Assembly: GCA_938010615.1 (NCBI GenBank)
Contig: CALLUY010000028.1
Span: forward strand, 1-58,681
Direction of reading: 5' to 3'
Length of the DNA: 58,681 bases
From: an uncultured Pirellulaceae bacterium
GTDB lineage: Bacteria > Planctomycetota > Planctomycetia > Pirellulales > Pirellulaceae
Below the pieces are notes generated by a model that ran no database searches, had not been told where the DNA came from, and was given only the letters and a program-made list of their open reading frames with translations. Of the stretch, positions 26,198 through 35,341 are shown piece by piece. Every line of letters starts with the position of its first letter. Position 1 is the stretch's first letter. Position numbers and translations under genes: made by a program.

Positions 26198-26686
26198 ATG
26201 ATTTCTGCAAAAGAGAATCAACTTCCCCAACTGCCGCGCGAACTGGTGACTGAAAAGCTCACGTACGCCAATTCGACGATTCCATTTTTGACAGCCGTCG
26301 TTAGTGAGATCGATCAGCTGGCTCAGGAACATCGATCGATCCGAACTCGCTTGGGTGAAATCGATTTGCATCGCCATCTGGACGGCAATGTCGATCTGTA
26401 TTCGGAAGAGTTGAAGGCCGTTGAAGAATCCGCCGATCAGCTTTGCGATCGACTGGCCGAATGCTACAAGGAAATGGACCAGGTTGAGGGCATCAGCTTC
26501 GACGCTGCCGAACCGACGCTGGTTGACTTTCCTCTTCAAGCGGAAGAAGGAACCGTCCACTTTTGTTGGAGACTTGGCGAGCCAACGGTTGCTCATTGGC
26601 ACTGGTCCAACGAACCTTGCGAGTCACGACGCAAAGTAGTCGGATTCGAAGAACAAACCGAAGTCGCCAATCAACTTTTGGCTTGA
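26198..26686 (+). CDS. DUF2203 family protein
   Basis: A 162-residue soluble protein. The first ~110 residues are helical and charged (EKLTYANSTIPFLTAVVSEIDQL, then a second helix pair), typical of DUF2203. The C-terminal signature is VDFPLQAEEGTVHFCWRLGE, then VAHWHWSNEPCESRR, with conserved Cys, Trp and His residues. The biochemical function of the family is unknown. A small hairpin (26693-26716) and a 70-bp gap separate it from rsfS. Confidence 0.85.
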   Translation: MISAKENQLPQLPRELVTEKLTYANSTIPFLTAVVSEIDQLAQEHRSIRTRLGEIDLHRHLDGNVDLYSEELKAVEESADQLCDRLAECYKEMDQVEGISFDAAEPTLVDFPLQAEEGTVHFCWRLGEPTVAHWHWSNEPCESRRKVVGFEEQTEVANQLLA

Positions 26687-26692
26687 AGCGAA

Positions 26693-26716
26693 CCAGACAC
26701 CGGTTATCCTGTCTGG
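26693..26716 (+). promoter_or_regulatory. Small intercistronic hairpin
   Basis: ccagaca pairs with tgtctgg around a 10-nt loop, just after the DUF2203 stop. There is no T-run; it is perhaps an mRNA stabiliser. Confidence 0.35.
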
Positions 26717-26756
26717 CCACGTGAAGACGTGACCGAAAGATTCCATCTGCAAAAAA

Positions 26757-27239
26757 ATGAACGTTAAACAGGAAACGTGTGTGACTGAAAGTCCGCAAGC
26801 TGAATCAGATTCAACAGACGACTCGTCCAGCGAACATCGCGCTTCGGGAGGAGCGGTTGATCGCGTGAATCCGAAACGCAGTCTCGACCTTGCATTGGCC
26901 GCTGCCAAAACCGCCGCCGAAAATGGAGGCACGGACCTGACGGTTCTGGATATGTCTCCGCACACAGCCATCTTTGACTACTTCGTCATTGCAACCGGAT
27001 CCAGCCGACGACTGCTGCATGCAATGAGCGAAGAGATTGATCATTGTCTCGAAGACGAGATGAATGACAAACGTATGAATATTGACGGTTATGCGGAGAG
27101 CCGCTGGATCGTACTGGACTACGGCACTGTCGTGATCCATCTCTTCGAAGAAGAAGCTCGCGAAAACTACGCCTTGGAAGCGCTCTGGGCGGATGCAAAG
27201 AAAGTTGACCTCACGGAAACGTTGAAAGACATCCGCTAG
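26757..27239 (+). CDS. rsfS: Ribosome silencing factor RsfS
   Basis: A 160-residue protein that binds ribosomal protein uL14 and blocks subunit joining, saving energy in starvation. The family core starts near residue 42: LDLALAAAKTAAENGGTDLTVLDMS, then FDYFVIATGSSRRLLHAMSEEI, GYAESRWIVLDYGTVVIHLFEEEARENYALEALWADA. The first ~40 residues are an acidic, Ser-rich extension not present in most homologs, so a later start is possible, although none has a better ribosome site. Confidence 0.95.
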   Translation: MNVKQETCVTESPQAESDSTDDSSSEHRASGGAVDRVNPKRSLDLALAAAKTAAENGGTDLTVLDMSPHTAIFDYFVIATGSSRRLLHAMSEEIDHCLEDEMNDKRMNIDGYAESRWIVLDYGTVVIHLFEEEARENYALEALWADAKKVDLTETLKDIR

Positions 27240-27559
27240 AGTTCACCGTTTGGTCATGACGCTCTTGTCGATCATTTTGCTTTGCAACGCAGGTTGCGAA
27301 TCCTTCCCAAATGCTGCCGACTGACACCGTAGAGACCTTCTTTGCGCTACCGGCATGTGTCGAATTTTCCGGTTACGCAAGGTACGCAAACCGGCAGCTC
27401 CAGTCTCCCGCTTTTTTTGGGATTTGATCTCAAAACAACCCCCAATACGCGGCAATCGCTGACTATATTCGGGGTTCAAAATCAACCAATGGATAGGTCG
27501 TCCCATCGGTGCATTGGATTGTTTTATGCATCCGATTTGCGATTAACAGGAGAAAAGAA
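27240..27559. other. Intergenic region before the tandem paralog cluster
   Basis: A 320-base gap that should hold the promoter of the three paralogous genes. aggaga lies 7 nt before the ATG at 27560. I see no terminator, repeat or gene. Confidence 0.4.
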
Positions 27560-28006
27560 ATGCGTTATTTGAGTACCTTCATCATTGCGCTATTGGTCAT
27601 CCCAATGGCATTCGCGTCTGCCGACGCTCAAGAACTGGCCGCCCCATCGTCGGGCAAGGTTTATGTTTCTATTGACAAAAGTAGTGACCTCGCTGGAGAC
27701 ATCCTTGAGCTCGATTCGCTTAAGGTTGCGACTGAGTTTGGAACCGTCTCAATCCCAATGGCAAAAGTTGACGGCATCAAAATGCATTCAGATGCAAAAG
27801 ACAACGCTGTAATCGCTTTCAAGAACGGCGACCTTGTCACTGGCAAAGTTGTCCTTGAAGTCGTCAAACTCAAGACGGAATGGGGCACAGCTCACATCAA
27901 CACAGAGAAGGTCCAAACGATCACCTACTCTCGTAACTCGAAGTTCTACTCTGACACTTCGACTGGAAAAGCAGTCTGGCGTTTCACTAAATCGGACCGC
28001 AAATAG
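27560..28006 (+). CDS. Secreted beta-module protein 1 of a tandem trio
   Basis: A 148-residue exported protein. The start at 27560 has aggaga 7 nt upstream and gives a signal peptide (1-20, ending SADAQ). The mature part is one module: SSDLAGDILELDSLKVATEFGTVSIP, KVDGIKMHSDAKDNAVIAFKNGDLVTGKV, LKTEWGTAHINTEKVQTI. The two halves of the module echo each other (FGTVSIP...V.GI and WGTAHIN...V.TI), each with a GD-x-x-G turn between them. The same module ends the next two genes. I do not know its function. Related FG-x-V-x-IP modules occur in planctomycete surface proteins. Confidence 0.75.
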   Translation: MRYLSTFIIALLVIPMAFASADAQELAAPSSGKVYVSIDKSSDLAGDILELDSLKVATEFGTVSIPMAKVDGIKMHSDAKDNAVIAFKNGDLVTGKVVLEVVKLKTEWGTAHINTEKVQTITYSRNSKFYSDTSTGKAVWRFTKSDRK

Positions 28007-28063
28007 TAAGTCTCAGTTTACGGTCTGCCTGGAGGCTGGCCATTTCAATCCTTGCAAGGAACG

Positions 28064-28921
28064 ATGATGATGGAATGTCAATTGTTCAATCGTTTTTTAG
28101 TCACCATGATGGTCGCTGCGGTAGCAATATGCTTCCACGGTTCATCGTCGGCTCAGGAAAACTTAATTCCCGGTGCCACGAATCTGGTGCCTGGAATGAC
28201 AAACACCCAAGGTGAAGAAATCGTCAGCCGCGCCTCGGGATTTTCCGCAGTCGTAACGCTCGACGACAACAAATTGGATGCCCTTCTGCGCGATGGTCGC
28301 GTTGAAGTCAACATTCCAGTTCAACTTGCCAACAGCATCGATTCGGTGATCATCAAGCGTCCGATCCACTTCAAGGAGAAGAACGCGGTCGAATTCGCAG
28401 TGGCGGAATTTGCTGGCCGACGTCTCAGCGTGCAGGTGGATGATGAAGTCATTCAACGGATCGACTATCAACCAGTTGAGTTGAAGGTTTACGAAGACGG
28501 GATCTCTTCTGTCGTGCTCAGTTACGTCGGAATTTCTCCCAAACGTAAACGTCTTCAAGACATTGGCGATCCGGAAACGGACAGCCCTATTCTGACCGTC
28601 AAACTCAAATCAGGAAAAGGCCTCGCTGGTCGCATCCGTGGCATGCAGTCGTTGGAGATTGAATCAGTTCTGGGTCAGATTAACGTCTCGTTTGCTAAGA
28701 CCGAAAAGATTCTTGTCGGGAAAAAAGGCGAACTGAACATTGAGATGACCAATGGCGATTTGATTTCGGGAACCATCAAGGGAGGCAAAATCGAAATGCT
28801 GAACCGCTGGGAAACCGAAACGATTGACTTGGCCTCGGTCGAAGCGTTGATTGTAGAACGCCCAAAAAAGAAACTCGTTGGACGAGCTGCTCACGCGATG
28901 CAACGCTCTGTTCAACATTAA
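28064..28921 (+). CDS. Secreted beta-module protein 2 of a tandem trio
   Basis: A 285-residue exported protein. Three consecutive ATGs (28064, 28067, 28070) follow aagga; any could be the start, while the open TTG at 28052 is unlikely. Signal peptide to about residue 31 (HGSSSAQ). An N-terminal domain (about 55-165) has VTLDDNKLDALLRDGRVEV and VQVDDEVIQRIDYQPVELKVYE, shared in pattern with the third gene. The C-terminal module reads GLAGRIRGMQSLEIESVLGQINVSF...MTNGDLISGTIKGGKIEML...IDLASVEAL. The role is unknown; a surface or periplasmic beta protein is inferred. Confidence 0.75.
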   Translation: MMMECQLFNRFLVTMMVAAVAICFHGSSSAQENLIPGATNLVPGMTNTQGEEIVSRASGFSAVVTLDDNKLDALLRDGRVEVNIPVQLANSIDSVIIKRPIHFKEKNAVEFAVAEFAGRRLSVQVDDEVIQRIDYQPVELKVYEDGISSVVLSYVGISPKRKRLQDIGDPETDSPILTVKLKSGKGLAGRIRGMQSLEIESVLGQINVSFAKTEKILVGKKGELNIEMTNGDLISGTIKGGKIEMLNRWETETIDLASVEALIVERPKKKLVGRAAHAMQRSVQH

Positions 28922-28994
28922 CCAAACATTTAAATTCAAATTTCGTCAGTTGGAAACACAAACTGCCAGCCGACTCAAAAAACGAGGAGCAATC

Positions 28995-29786
28995 ATGAAA
29001 CCCGTCCAACTCACTTCATTCACATCGGCAGCGATTCTTGTCCTGTTTGGCTTGGCCTCAGCTGCCTCTGCCCAAGACATCCGTTCTTACCCGATGGTGC
29101 TGTCTGCTGACAACCTTGACGCAATGGTTCAAGGACGGCTTTTGACTTCACCCGTGAAAGCAGAAAAGCAAAACACGATTGAAACCGTCAAGCTCAGCTA
29201 TTCAGCAACGCAAACCAATGCACCGGTTGAGCTGAACGTGGACATGTCTTACGACAACGGAAAAGTAAACGTTATCATTGACGACAAACTGTTGGCAAAG
29301 ATCAAAGGCCAGCCTGTCGTATTCGATGTAGCCCAACGACCTGTAACTGAAGTTGTCCTCAAGTATGACGCTCCAGCATCAGATCCAATCATGCGTGCTG
29401 CAGACGGCAAGGGCGTCGTGTTCATCCGTCTAAGCGACACCAAGCGAATGGCTGGCAAGGTCGAAGGTCTGAACGAGTTCGTATTGAACACTTCGTTCGG
29501 CGAAGTCACCATTCCAATGAGCGAAATTGCTGGAATCAAATTTCACACAACTGCAGACGACAAGGCAGTTGTGATTCTCAACAATGGTGACGCAGTCACT
29601 GGGATCCCTACCGTTCCGGCTATCGAATTGATGACCGATTGGGGAAAAGCTGACATCGAGCCTGAGTTCATCCAATCGATGACTTCAACATCTGGTGCCA
29701 AGTTCCGCCAGCAAAACTCAGACTTCGGCGTCCGCTGGACTCTGAACACTGGCAACTCACTCGCTCCTGGCGCGTTGGGGAACTAA
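28995..29786 (+). CDS. Secreted beta-module protein 3 of a tandem trio
   Basis: A 263-residue exported protein. The ATG at 28995 has gagga 6 nt upstream; the signal peptide ends SAASAQ. It has the same two-part plan as the second gene: an N-terminal domain with VLSADNLDAMVQGRLLTSPVKAE and VIIDDKLLAKIKGQPVVFDV, then the module MAGKVEGLNEFVLNTSFGEVTIPMSEIAGIKFH...ILNNGDAVTG...LMTDWGKADIEPEFIQSM. It is closest to gene 1 in the module (FG-x-V, WGKA). The trio probably arose by tandem duplication and domain loss and is likely co-transcribed. Confidence 0.75.
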   Translation: MKPVQLTSFTSAAILVLFGLASAASAQDIRSYPMVLSADNLDAMVQGRLLTSPVKAEKQNTIETVKLSYSATQTNAPVELNVDMSYDNGKVNVIIDDKLLAKIKGQPVVFDVAQRPVTEVVLKYDAPASDPIMRAADGKGVVFIRLSDTKRMAGKVEGLNEFVLNTSFGEVTIPMSEIAGIKFHTTADDKAVVILNNGDAVTGIPTVPAIELMTDWGKADIEPEFIQSMTSTSGAKFRQQNSDFGVRWTLNTGNSLAPGALGN

Positions 29787-29801
29787 CGCAAGTAGTGTAA
29801 G

Positions 29802-31658
29802 TCAACGCAAGGATTGTCGCTTCGCTGGTGAATGCTCCGCCCATTTTGGGTTTGAAGCCGGCAAATCGAGAGTTCCGATCAACAGCAATTTGCTGTCCTT
29901 CAAAAACCAATCGGCTGTCTGAATAACTTTCCAGTTTTCAGGCAGCCGTTTTTTTAGATCTGGCCATTTCTCGGCCGTCGTCACGATCAACCCATCGTGA
30001 TTCAAATCGGCAAACTGATTCGGACTCAGCCATGGCTTCGGCTCCCAGAATTCTCTGTCCTGAAGTTTACTTGCGGCTCCGGCTTCTTCGCGGCCATCGG
30101 TTCGAAGTTCAACGATTCGAGAACCGCCGTAATATACCCAGCTCGACTCAAGGCAACCGAACGCAGCCACTTCCGCGTCTGGCCGTCGCCGAATCACATC
30201 CGTCAGCGCCATCCGATTTTGCGAGCCCACAGCAGAGGCTCCAACTCCTAACAATCCAACGCTGAAGACCGCCGCCAACAAGGCCGATGCAGCAGTCCAA
30301 GCAAATCGTACGCGTTCATCTTTCGCGCGCATCTGCACCAAACTGACGACACCCATTTGAATCGGAATCAATCCCAGCAGCGACAACCAAGCGGGTATCA
30401 CGTCATACTTTGTCGACGCAAACCAAAGCCCCACTGAAATCGCGATGCCTGTGCACAACATTGAAACGTGGGCGACCCTCCAGATCCAACCAGGCGATCT
30501 GCTTGTTGAGCGAACGACGCCCACCATTGCGCTGGCAGTGAGCATCGCCAATGCTGGATAGCACGGCGTCACGTAGCTTGGCAGTTTCGTTTTCACCAGC
30601 GAGAACGCGACGACTTGAATCACAATCCAGCAGATCGCAAAACGTGAACCTGCGTCCAGCCGAGCCTTTGATTCATTTGACTTCGAAAACGTTCGAACAC
30701 CGATGTCTGCGGCTACCGGTCCCCAGAAAACGGACCATGGAAAGAAGCCTACAAGAATCGCCAATGGATAAAACCACAAACCTCCGCTGTGACTTTCCAG
30801 CACTTTGGTGGCGCGGCCAAAATTTTCGTCAAAGAAAAACCTTCGCAAAAATTCGCCATCGGTCGCAACGCCAACCGCAATGAACCAAGGCGCGGCAATC
30901 AACAACGCGATCGCCGTTCCGGAAATGACTCGCATCGACCACAGGGTTCTCAAAAATCGCAACGGATGAAACGGTTCAGCGATCTTCAACAGCCAGTTGG
31001 CCGTTTGAGTATTTCCTCCGGTTTCGTCGCGGTCTTGCATCAACAAAAACCAACCCATCACCGCCATTGGCAACACAAACCCAACCGGCCCTTTGGCCAA
31101 CATCGCCAAACCGAGAAACAAATAGATTCCAATAAAGCTGAATCGATTCGAGAACGGATCTCCCGCCTGACATCCGCGAGCGAAAAACCAGAACGACATC
31201 GACACGCAAAAGATCAGCAGTGAATCGGGCGTCGCAGCTCTGGCGGCCACACAGAACATCAAACTACTGGCCAACATTAAACTTGCGAGTAGCGCTGTGG
31301 CACGATCGAAGAATGATCGCGTGATTCCCCAAGTCGCAACGACGGTTCCGACGGCCAGTAGGGCCGAAAAGAATCTACCCGCCCATTCATTGACACCGAA
31401 AATTGAATACGCAACGCCGATAAGCCAATAGAGCAACACCGGCTTCTGTTGCCGGAGTTCATTGTTGAAAGTCGGTACGATCCAATCGCCTCGTGCCATC
31501 ATCTCTGCGGCACAACCAGCATTTCTAGGCTCGTCACGATCCCAGTAAGCGGCATCTCCCAGTGCCCAGAAGAACACAACACCCGCAACACAGACGATCA
31601 GTGGAATCGCGTACTTGGGTTGGGTGATTGAGAAATTTGTGCGGGAATTTTGTTCCAT
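29802..31658 (-). CDS. GT39/ArnT-like membrane glycosyltransferase
   Basis: A 618-residue polytopic protein of the GT-C class. It uses a polyprenyl-phosphate sugar to modify lipid A, protein or another acceptor on the outer face of the membrane. The first membrane segment is followed by the catalytic-loop motif YWDRDEPRNAGCAAEMMARGDWIVPTFN, with the Asp-Glu pair of the family, then QKPVLLYWLIGVAYSIFGVNEWAGRF. About 11 membrane helices follow, then a soluble domain from ~490 (RRPDAEVAAFG...). The ATG at 31658 is preferred to a TTG at 31673. It is convergent with the trio. The acceptor is unknown. Confidence 0.9.
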   Translation of the reverse strand: MEQNSRTNFSITQPKYAIPLIVCVAGVVFFWALGDAAYWDRDEPRNAGCAAEMMARGDWIVPTFNNELRQQKPVLLYWLIGVAYSIFGVNEWAGRFFSALLAVGTVVATWGITRSFFDRATALLASLMLASSLMFCVAARAATPDSLLIFCVSMSFWFFARGCQAGDPFSNRFSFIGIYLFLGLAMLAKGPVGFVLPMAVMGWFLLMQDRDETGGNTQTANWLLKIAEPFHPLRFLRTLWSMRVISGTAIALLIAAPWFIAVGVATDGEFLRRFFFDENFGRATKVLESHSGGLWFYPLAILVGFFPWSVFWGPVAADIGVRTFSKSNESKARLDAGSRFAICWIVIQVVAFSLVKTKLPSYVTPCYPALAMLTASAMVGVVRSTSRSPGWIWRVAHVSMLCTGIAISVGLWFASTKYDVIPAWLSLLGLIPIQMGVVSLVQMRAKDERVRFAWTAASALLAAVFSVGLLGVGASAVGSQNRMALTDVIRRRPDAEVAAFGCLESSWVYYGGSRIVELRTDGREEAGAASKLQDREFWEPKPWLSPNQFADLNHDGLIVTTAEKWPDLKKRLPENWKVIQTADWFLKDSKLLLIGTLDLPASNPKWAEHSPAKRQSLR

Positions 31659-31820
31659 GTCGGAGTTTAACAAAATCGCCGTCGCTGCCCCAAGATCAAC
31701 TCAAATTCTGATCACCTTCCTCGCGTTCCAATCCGTAGCTATCCCGGCCTTAGCCCTCCCAAACTAACTCTGCCCCGGCTAAGCTGAACGGTTGATCCGA
31801 AACCGCTTCCCGAGAAAAAC

Positions 31821-33149
31821 ATGAAAACGCGATCCTTGATTCTTGCCGTGATGCTGTTGTTGTCCTTTTCCTTCGCCTCTGTATCGGCTCAAACAGCCCC
31901 TCCTGAGGGATTTGAATCTTTATTCAATGGGCAAAATCTTGACGGCTGGTTCGCGATGCCAACCGCAAACCCTCAAGACTTCGCTGATCTTTCTGCAGAA
32001 GAGCAAACATCAAAAATTGCTGAGCTCGAAAAGTCGACCGGTGAATCGTGGCGCGTCGAAGACGGACAGATCATCAACGATGGCAAAGGGCCCTACCTAA
32101 CAACCAAGCGAAATTTCAGTGACTACGAACTACTAATCGACTTCAAACTGGAAGTCGGTGGTGACAGTGGAATCTATCTCAAGGGTACTCCGCAAGTTCA
32201 GGTTTGGGACACGACCCACGAACCATCGTTCAAACACGGTGCAGAAAAAGGATCGGGCGGCCTGTGGAACAACTCAGCTGATTCGCCCGCGAAGTTTCCG
32301 CTGGTTCACGCCGACAACGCCGTCGGACAGTGTAACAAAATGCGAATCATCCAAATCGGAGCACGAACTTCGGTTTGGTTGAACGACAAGAAAATCGTCG
32401 ACCATCAGATTATGGAAAACTATTGGGCCAGAGAACTGCCGTTAATTGCCTCAGGACCGATTCAGCTACAAACGCACGGCGGAAAAATGTTTTGGCGAAA
32501 CGTATTCGTTCGTGAAATCGAAACCGCGGAAGCCAACGAAATGCTCGCCGCGAATCGTAAGGATGAATTCGAGTCTGCGTTTAACGGAACCGACTTCGAT
32601 GGTTGGGCAGGGCCGGTCGACCAATACGAAATCATCGCTGGCGTCTTGAAGTGCAAACCGAAATCCGGCGGCACGATCTACACCGAAAAAGAGTACTCGG
32701 ACTTTGCGGTTCGATTCGAGTTCAAGCTCCCACCTGCAGGCAACAACGGACTGGCAATTCGATATCCGGGAAAAGGCGATACGGCCTACGTTGGAATGTG
32801 CGAACTGCAAGTCCTCGACAACACGTCAACGAAATATGCCACGCTGGACGCGCGACAGTATCACGGATCAGCCTACGGAATGGCAGCGGCGGCTCGCGGT
32901 TATCTGCGTCCCCAAGGCCAATGGAATTTCCAAGAAGTAACCGTTGTCGGTTCAACAATCAAAGTCGAACTTAACGGGAATTTGATCCTCAATACGGACC
33001 TCAGCAAAATCGATAGCTACCTTGCCGACAAACCACATCCGGGAAAAGATCGAACTTCTGGGCACTTCGGCTTCGCAGGGCACAGCGATCCTGTAGAATT
33101 TCGCAACGTTTCGATCAAAGACCTAGGCAGCAAAGCAACTGATGAATAA
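31821..33149 (+). CDS. Tandem DUF1080 (3-keto-disaccharide hydrolase family) protein
   Basis: A 442-residue exported protein with a signal peptide (1-23, ending SVSAQ) and two concanavalin-like DUF1080 domains. Domain 1 (about 28-235) starts GFESLFNGQNLDGWF and has FSDYELLIDFKLEVGGDSGIYLKG, VQVWDT and WNRMRII-like CNKMRIIQIG. Domain 2 (about 250-435) starts EFESAFNGTDFDGWAG and has YSDFAVRFEFKLPPAGNNGLAIRY and LQVLDN. The family cleaves 3-keto-glycosides and is greatly expanded in planctomycetes. The substrate is unknown. It overlaps the next gene by 8 bp. Confidence 0.9.
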   Translation: MKTRSLILAVMLLLSFSFASVSAQTAPPEGFESLFNGQNLDGWFAMPTANPQDFADLSAEEQTSKIAELEKSTGESWRVEDGQIINDGKGPYLTTKRNFSDYELLIDFKLEVGGDSGIYLKGTPQVQVWDTTHEPSFKHGAEKGSGGLWNNSADSPAKFPLVHADNAVGQCNKMRIIQIGARTSVWLNDKKIVDHQIMENYWARELPLIASGPIQLQTHGGKMFWRNVFVREIETAEANEMLAANRKDEFESAFNGTDFDGWAGPVDQYEIIAGVLKCKPKSGGTIYTEKEYSDFAVRFEFKLPPAGNNGLAIRYPGKGDTAYVGMCELQVLDNTSTKYATLDARQYHGSAYGMAAAARGYLRPQGQWNFQEVTVVGSTIKVELNGNLILNTDLSKIDSYLADKPHPGKDRTSGHFGFAGHSDPVEFRNVSIKDLGSKATDE

Positions 33150-33813
33150 AGCGATTCGGGAACAGATCCCCAACAACCTGATGTTTCGGTACCGAATCCC
33201 GTGCCGAAAAGTGATCTCGAAATCGAAGTCAAAAACGCCGAAGCCGATCGAGCTGGATGAAAGCTATCGAATGCCACACTTTGGCGAATTCGATGATCAA
33301 TATCAGTTTGCCGACATGCGCGTCGGTTGGTCGGAACTTGGCATTTACGTGACGCTGTTCGTCAAAGGCCGTGAACTTCCGCTGGAATGTCGCGAGACCG
33401 CCATCATGGACAGCGACAGTCTTTACGTTTGGATCGACACGAGAGACACGCACGATGTCCACCGGGCAACTCGATTCTGCCACTGGTTCGTTTTGATGCC
33501 CGCAGGGTCCGGGGCAAAGAAAGCAAAACCTGTCGCGACGCCGGTAAAGATCAATCGCGCTCGCGAATCTTCACCCGCGTTCAATCGAGCCAAGGTCGTG
33601 ATCGAAAGCAAAGTCGATAAGAAAGGCTATTCACTGTCGTCGATGATTCCAGCGGCAGCGATCAATGGCTGGGATCCGGTTGAGCATCGCAACATCGGAT
33701 TCAACTTCATGGTCAACGATAGTGAACTCGGTTATCAAACTTTGGCCCTAGGGCCAGACATGCCGATCGAGGAAGATCCCAGCTTGTGGCACACACTGCA
33801 GTTGATGGATTGA
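33142..33813 (+). CDS. CBM9/DOMON-like carbohydrate-binding-fold protein
   Basis: A 223-residue protein without a signal peptide. From residue ~45 it reads like a CBM9-type beta-sandwich: FGEFDDQYQFADMRVGWSELGIYVTLFVKG, MDSDSLYVWIDTRDTHDVHRATRFCHWFVLMP, then YSLSSMIPAAAINGWDP...IGFNFMVNDSELGYQTLALG. The order (tested surface, 'SDSLYVWIDTRD', 'INGWDP', 'GFNFMVND') fits planctomycete proteins of that fold. It overlaps the DUF1080 gene by 8 bp, so it is likely co-translated. A cytoplasmic location is odd for a sugar-binding fold; a missed upstream signal or a regulatory role is possible. Confidence 0.7.
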   Translation: MNKAIREQIPNNLMFRYRIPCRKVISKSKSKTPKPIELDESYRMPHFGEFDDQYQFADMRVGWSELGIYVTLFVKGRELPLECRETAIMDSDSLYVWIDTRDTHDVHRATRFCHWFVLMPAGSGAKKAKPVATPVKINRARESSPAFNRAKVVIESKVDKKGYSLSSMIPAAAINGWDPVEHRNIGFNFMVNDSELGYQTLALGPDMPIEEDPSLWHTLQLMD

Positions 33814-33834
33814 TACGGTTTCCGCGGGCAGATA

Positions 33835-33896
33835 GTAGCTCGGTCTCTCCGAGACCGTGAATCGTATTGTCGTGAGTCTGGGACAGACTCGCCTAC
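33835..33896. repeat. GTAG...CTAC double-hairpin repeat (family C), copy 3
   Basis: It starts gtagct and ends gcctac, enclosing the hairpin cggtctctccgagaccg and the hairpin gagtctgggacagactc. It lies between convergent genes and could act as a terminator for both. Confidence 0.65.
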
Positions 33897-33920
33897 TGGG
33901 TTTTGAAACCCGCCCACACG

Positions 33921-34406
33921 CTACGGTTTAACCATGCCGTCGAGAGTCTCTCGAATCTTCCCCGTGGTCTCGTTGTCGTAGCCGACAAACTGAGTGACGA
34001 TTTCGCCGTCTTTCAAAACGAGAATCAGCGGAATGGATGTCGCCTCATACAAATTCTGCAGTTCTTTCTGCTCTTCGACGTTGATCTTTCCGACAACGGC
34101 CAACCCTTGATAGTCTTCCGCGATTTCTTCCAAGTGAGGGCCCAGCATCATGCAGGGTCCACACCACGGAGCCCAAAAATCCAACACGACAGGTTGCTCG
34201 CTTTGCTTCACCATCTGATCGAAATTGTCGCCGGTTATTTCGACGGTAAAGTGCTTTTCAACTTCCTGATCGTCATCAACGTTTGAATCAACGACTTGGC
34301 TCCCCGGTTGAGAGCCTTCATCGTCCCGATTCGATTTCATCGTCGTTACAAAAATAACGGTAGCCAACGGAATCAATATTGCGATCGCGAGGATAAAGCG
34401 ATTCAT
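33921..34406 (-). CDS. Membrane-anchored thioredoxin
   Basis: A 161-residue protein. The start at 34406, with ggag about 10 nt upstream, gives an N-terminal membrane anchor (residues 4-22), an acidic linker (to about 50) and a full thioredoxin domain: VVLDFWAPWCGPCMMLGPHLEEIA with the classical WCGPC active site, VGKINVEEQKEL, and the cis-proline loop ATSIPLILVLKDGE, followed by FVGYD. It is closest in sequence to TrxA-type thioredoxins but tethered, so it probably reduces or exchanges thiols on the outer side of the membrane. It stands alone. Confidence 0.92.
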   Translation of the reverse strand: MNRFILAIAILIPLATVIFVTTMKSNRDDEGSQPGSQVVDSNVDDDQEVEKHFTVEITGDNFDQMVKQSEQPVVLDFWAPWCGPCMMLGPHLEEIAEDYQGLAVVGKINVEEQKELQNLYEATSIPLILVLKDGEIVTQFVGYDNETTGKIRETLDGMVKP

Positions 34407-34556
34407 GTTGGAAAACTCCAAAACAGGTATGCACAGGTGCCATTTTTCAGTCAATGACTTGCAAGAAGGATAACACCCACTTCCATCAGATCAATTATCG
34501 GGCTTTAATTCGTTGTGCTGTAACCCGATTCACTATTAATTGATGCGATATCTACG

Positions 34557-35333
34557 ATGAGCTACGTTGAAACCTTGTTTTCTCTATCCGGCAAAACAGC
34601 TGTCGTCATCGGCGGGACAGGTGAGCTATGCGGCGCGATGGCCGAAGGGCTCGCTGGAGCCGGAGCCAACGTCGTTCTAGTCGGTCGCTCAGCCGAAAAA
34701 GCGGAAGTTCGCATCAAGACGATCTCTGATGCTGGTGGTAAGGCCAGCTTCGAGTCCTGCCAAGTCGATTCGAAGGAAGAAATCGAATCGCTTTTGAGCC
34801 GAGTCATCGAAGCTCATGGCTGCGTCGATGTGTTGGTCAACGGAGCCGGCATGAACAGCGCGACGCCGTTTCTAGAGATCGACGAATCCGAATGGGATCG
34901 AATCTTTGAAGTGAACATGAAAGGTGTTTTTCTCGCATGTCAGATTTTTGCAAAGCAAATGTTGACTCAGGAAAACGGTGGCTCGATCATCAACGTTGGA
35001 TCGATGTCGGGAGTCATTCCGCTTTCACGAGTGTTCACGTACTCTGCAACCAAAGCAGCCGTACACAACCTTTCCAAGAACCTTGCTCGTGAGTGGGCGA
35101 CGAAGAAGATTCGCGTCAACACTTTGGTGCCTGGTTTCTTTCCTGCAGAGCAGAACAAAAAAGTCCTGACACCGGAGCGCGTCGATCAAATTATGGGACA
35201 CACCGCCATGAAGCGTTTCGGCGAAGCGAACGAATTGGTTGGCGCTACGCTTCTATTGGCAAGCAATGCTGGATCCTTCATCACCGGTATCGAAATGATC
35301 GTCGACGGTGGCTACGCGGCGATGACTATTTAG
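34557..35333 (+). CDS. Short-chain dehydrogenase/reductase (SDR)
   Basis: A 258-residue classical SDR. The cofactor loop is [28 protein letters not shown] (a GGTGxxCG variant of TGxxxGxG). The NAG-type motif is [15 protein letters not shown], the catalytic Ser is in [11 protein letters not shown] and the Tyr-Lys pair in [16 protein letters not shown]. The tail is [17 protein letters not shown]. It resembles gluconate 5-dehydrogenase and D-mannonate oxidoreductase-like sugar-acid enzymes, but the substrate is unproven. The crcB start lies 9 bp after its stop. Confidence 0.92.
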   Translation: MSYVETLFSLSGKTAVVIGGTGELCGAMAEGLAGAGANVVLVGRSAEKAEVRIKTISDAGGKASFESCQVDSKEEIESLLSRVIEAHGCVDVLVNGAGMNSATPFLEIDESEWDRIFEVNMKGVFLACQIFAKQMLTQENGGSIINVGSMSGVIPLSRVFTYSATKAAVHNLSKNLAREWATKKIRVNTLVPGFFPAEQNKKVLTPERVDQIMGHTAMKRFGEANELVGATLLLASNAGSFITGIEMIVDGGYAAMTI

Positions 35334-35341
35334 TGGATTCC

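Noticed and set aside
35093..35341. N-terminal extension of CrcB to 35093
   Set aside because: It lies inside the SDR gene; CrcB homology starts at 35342.
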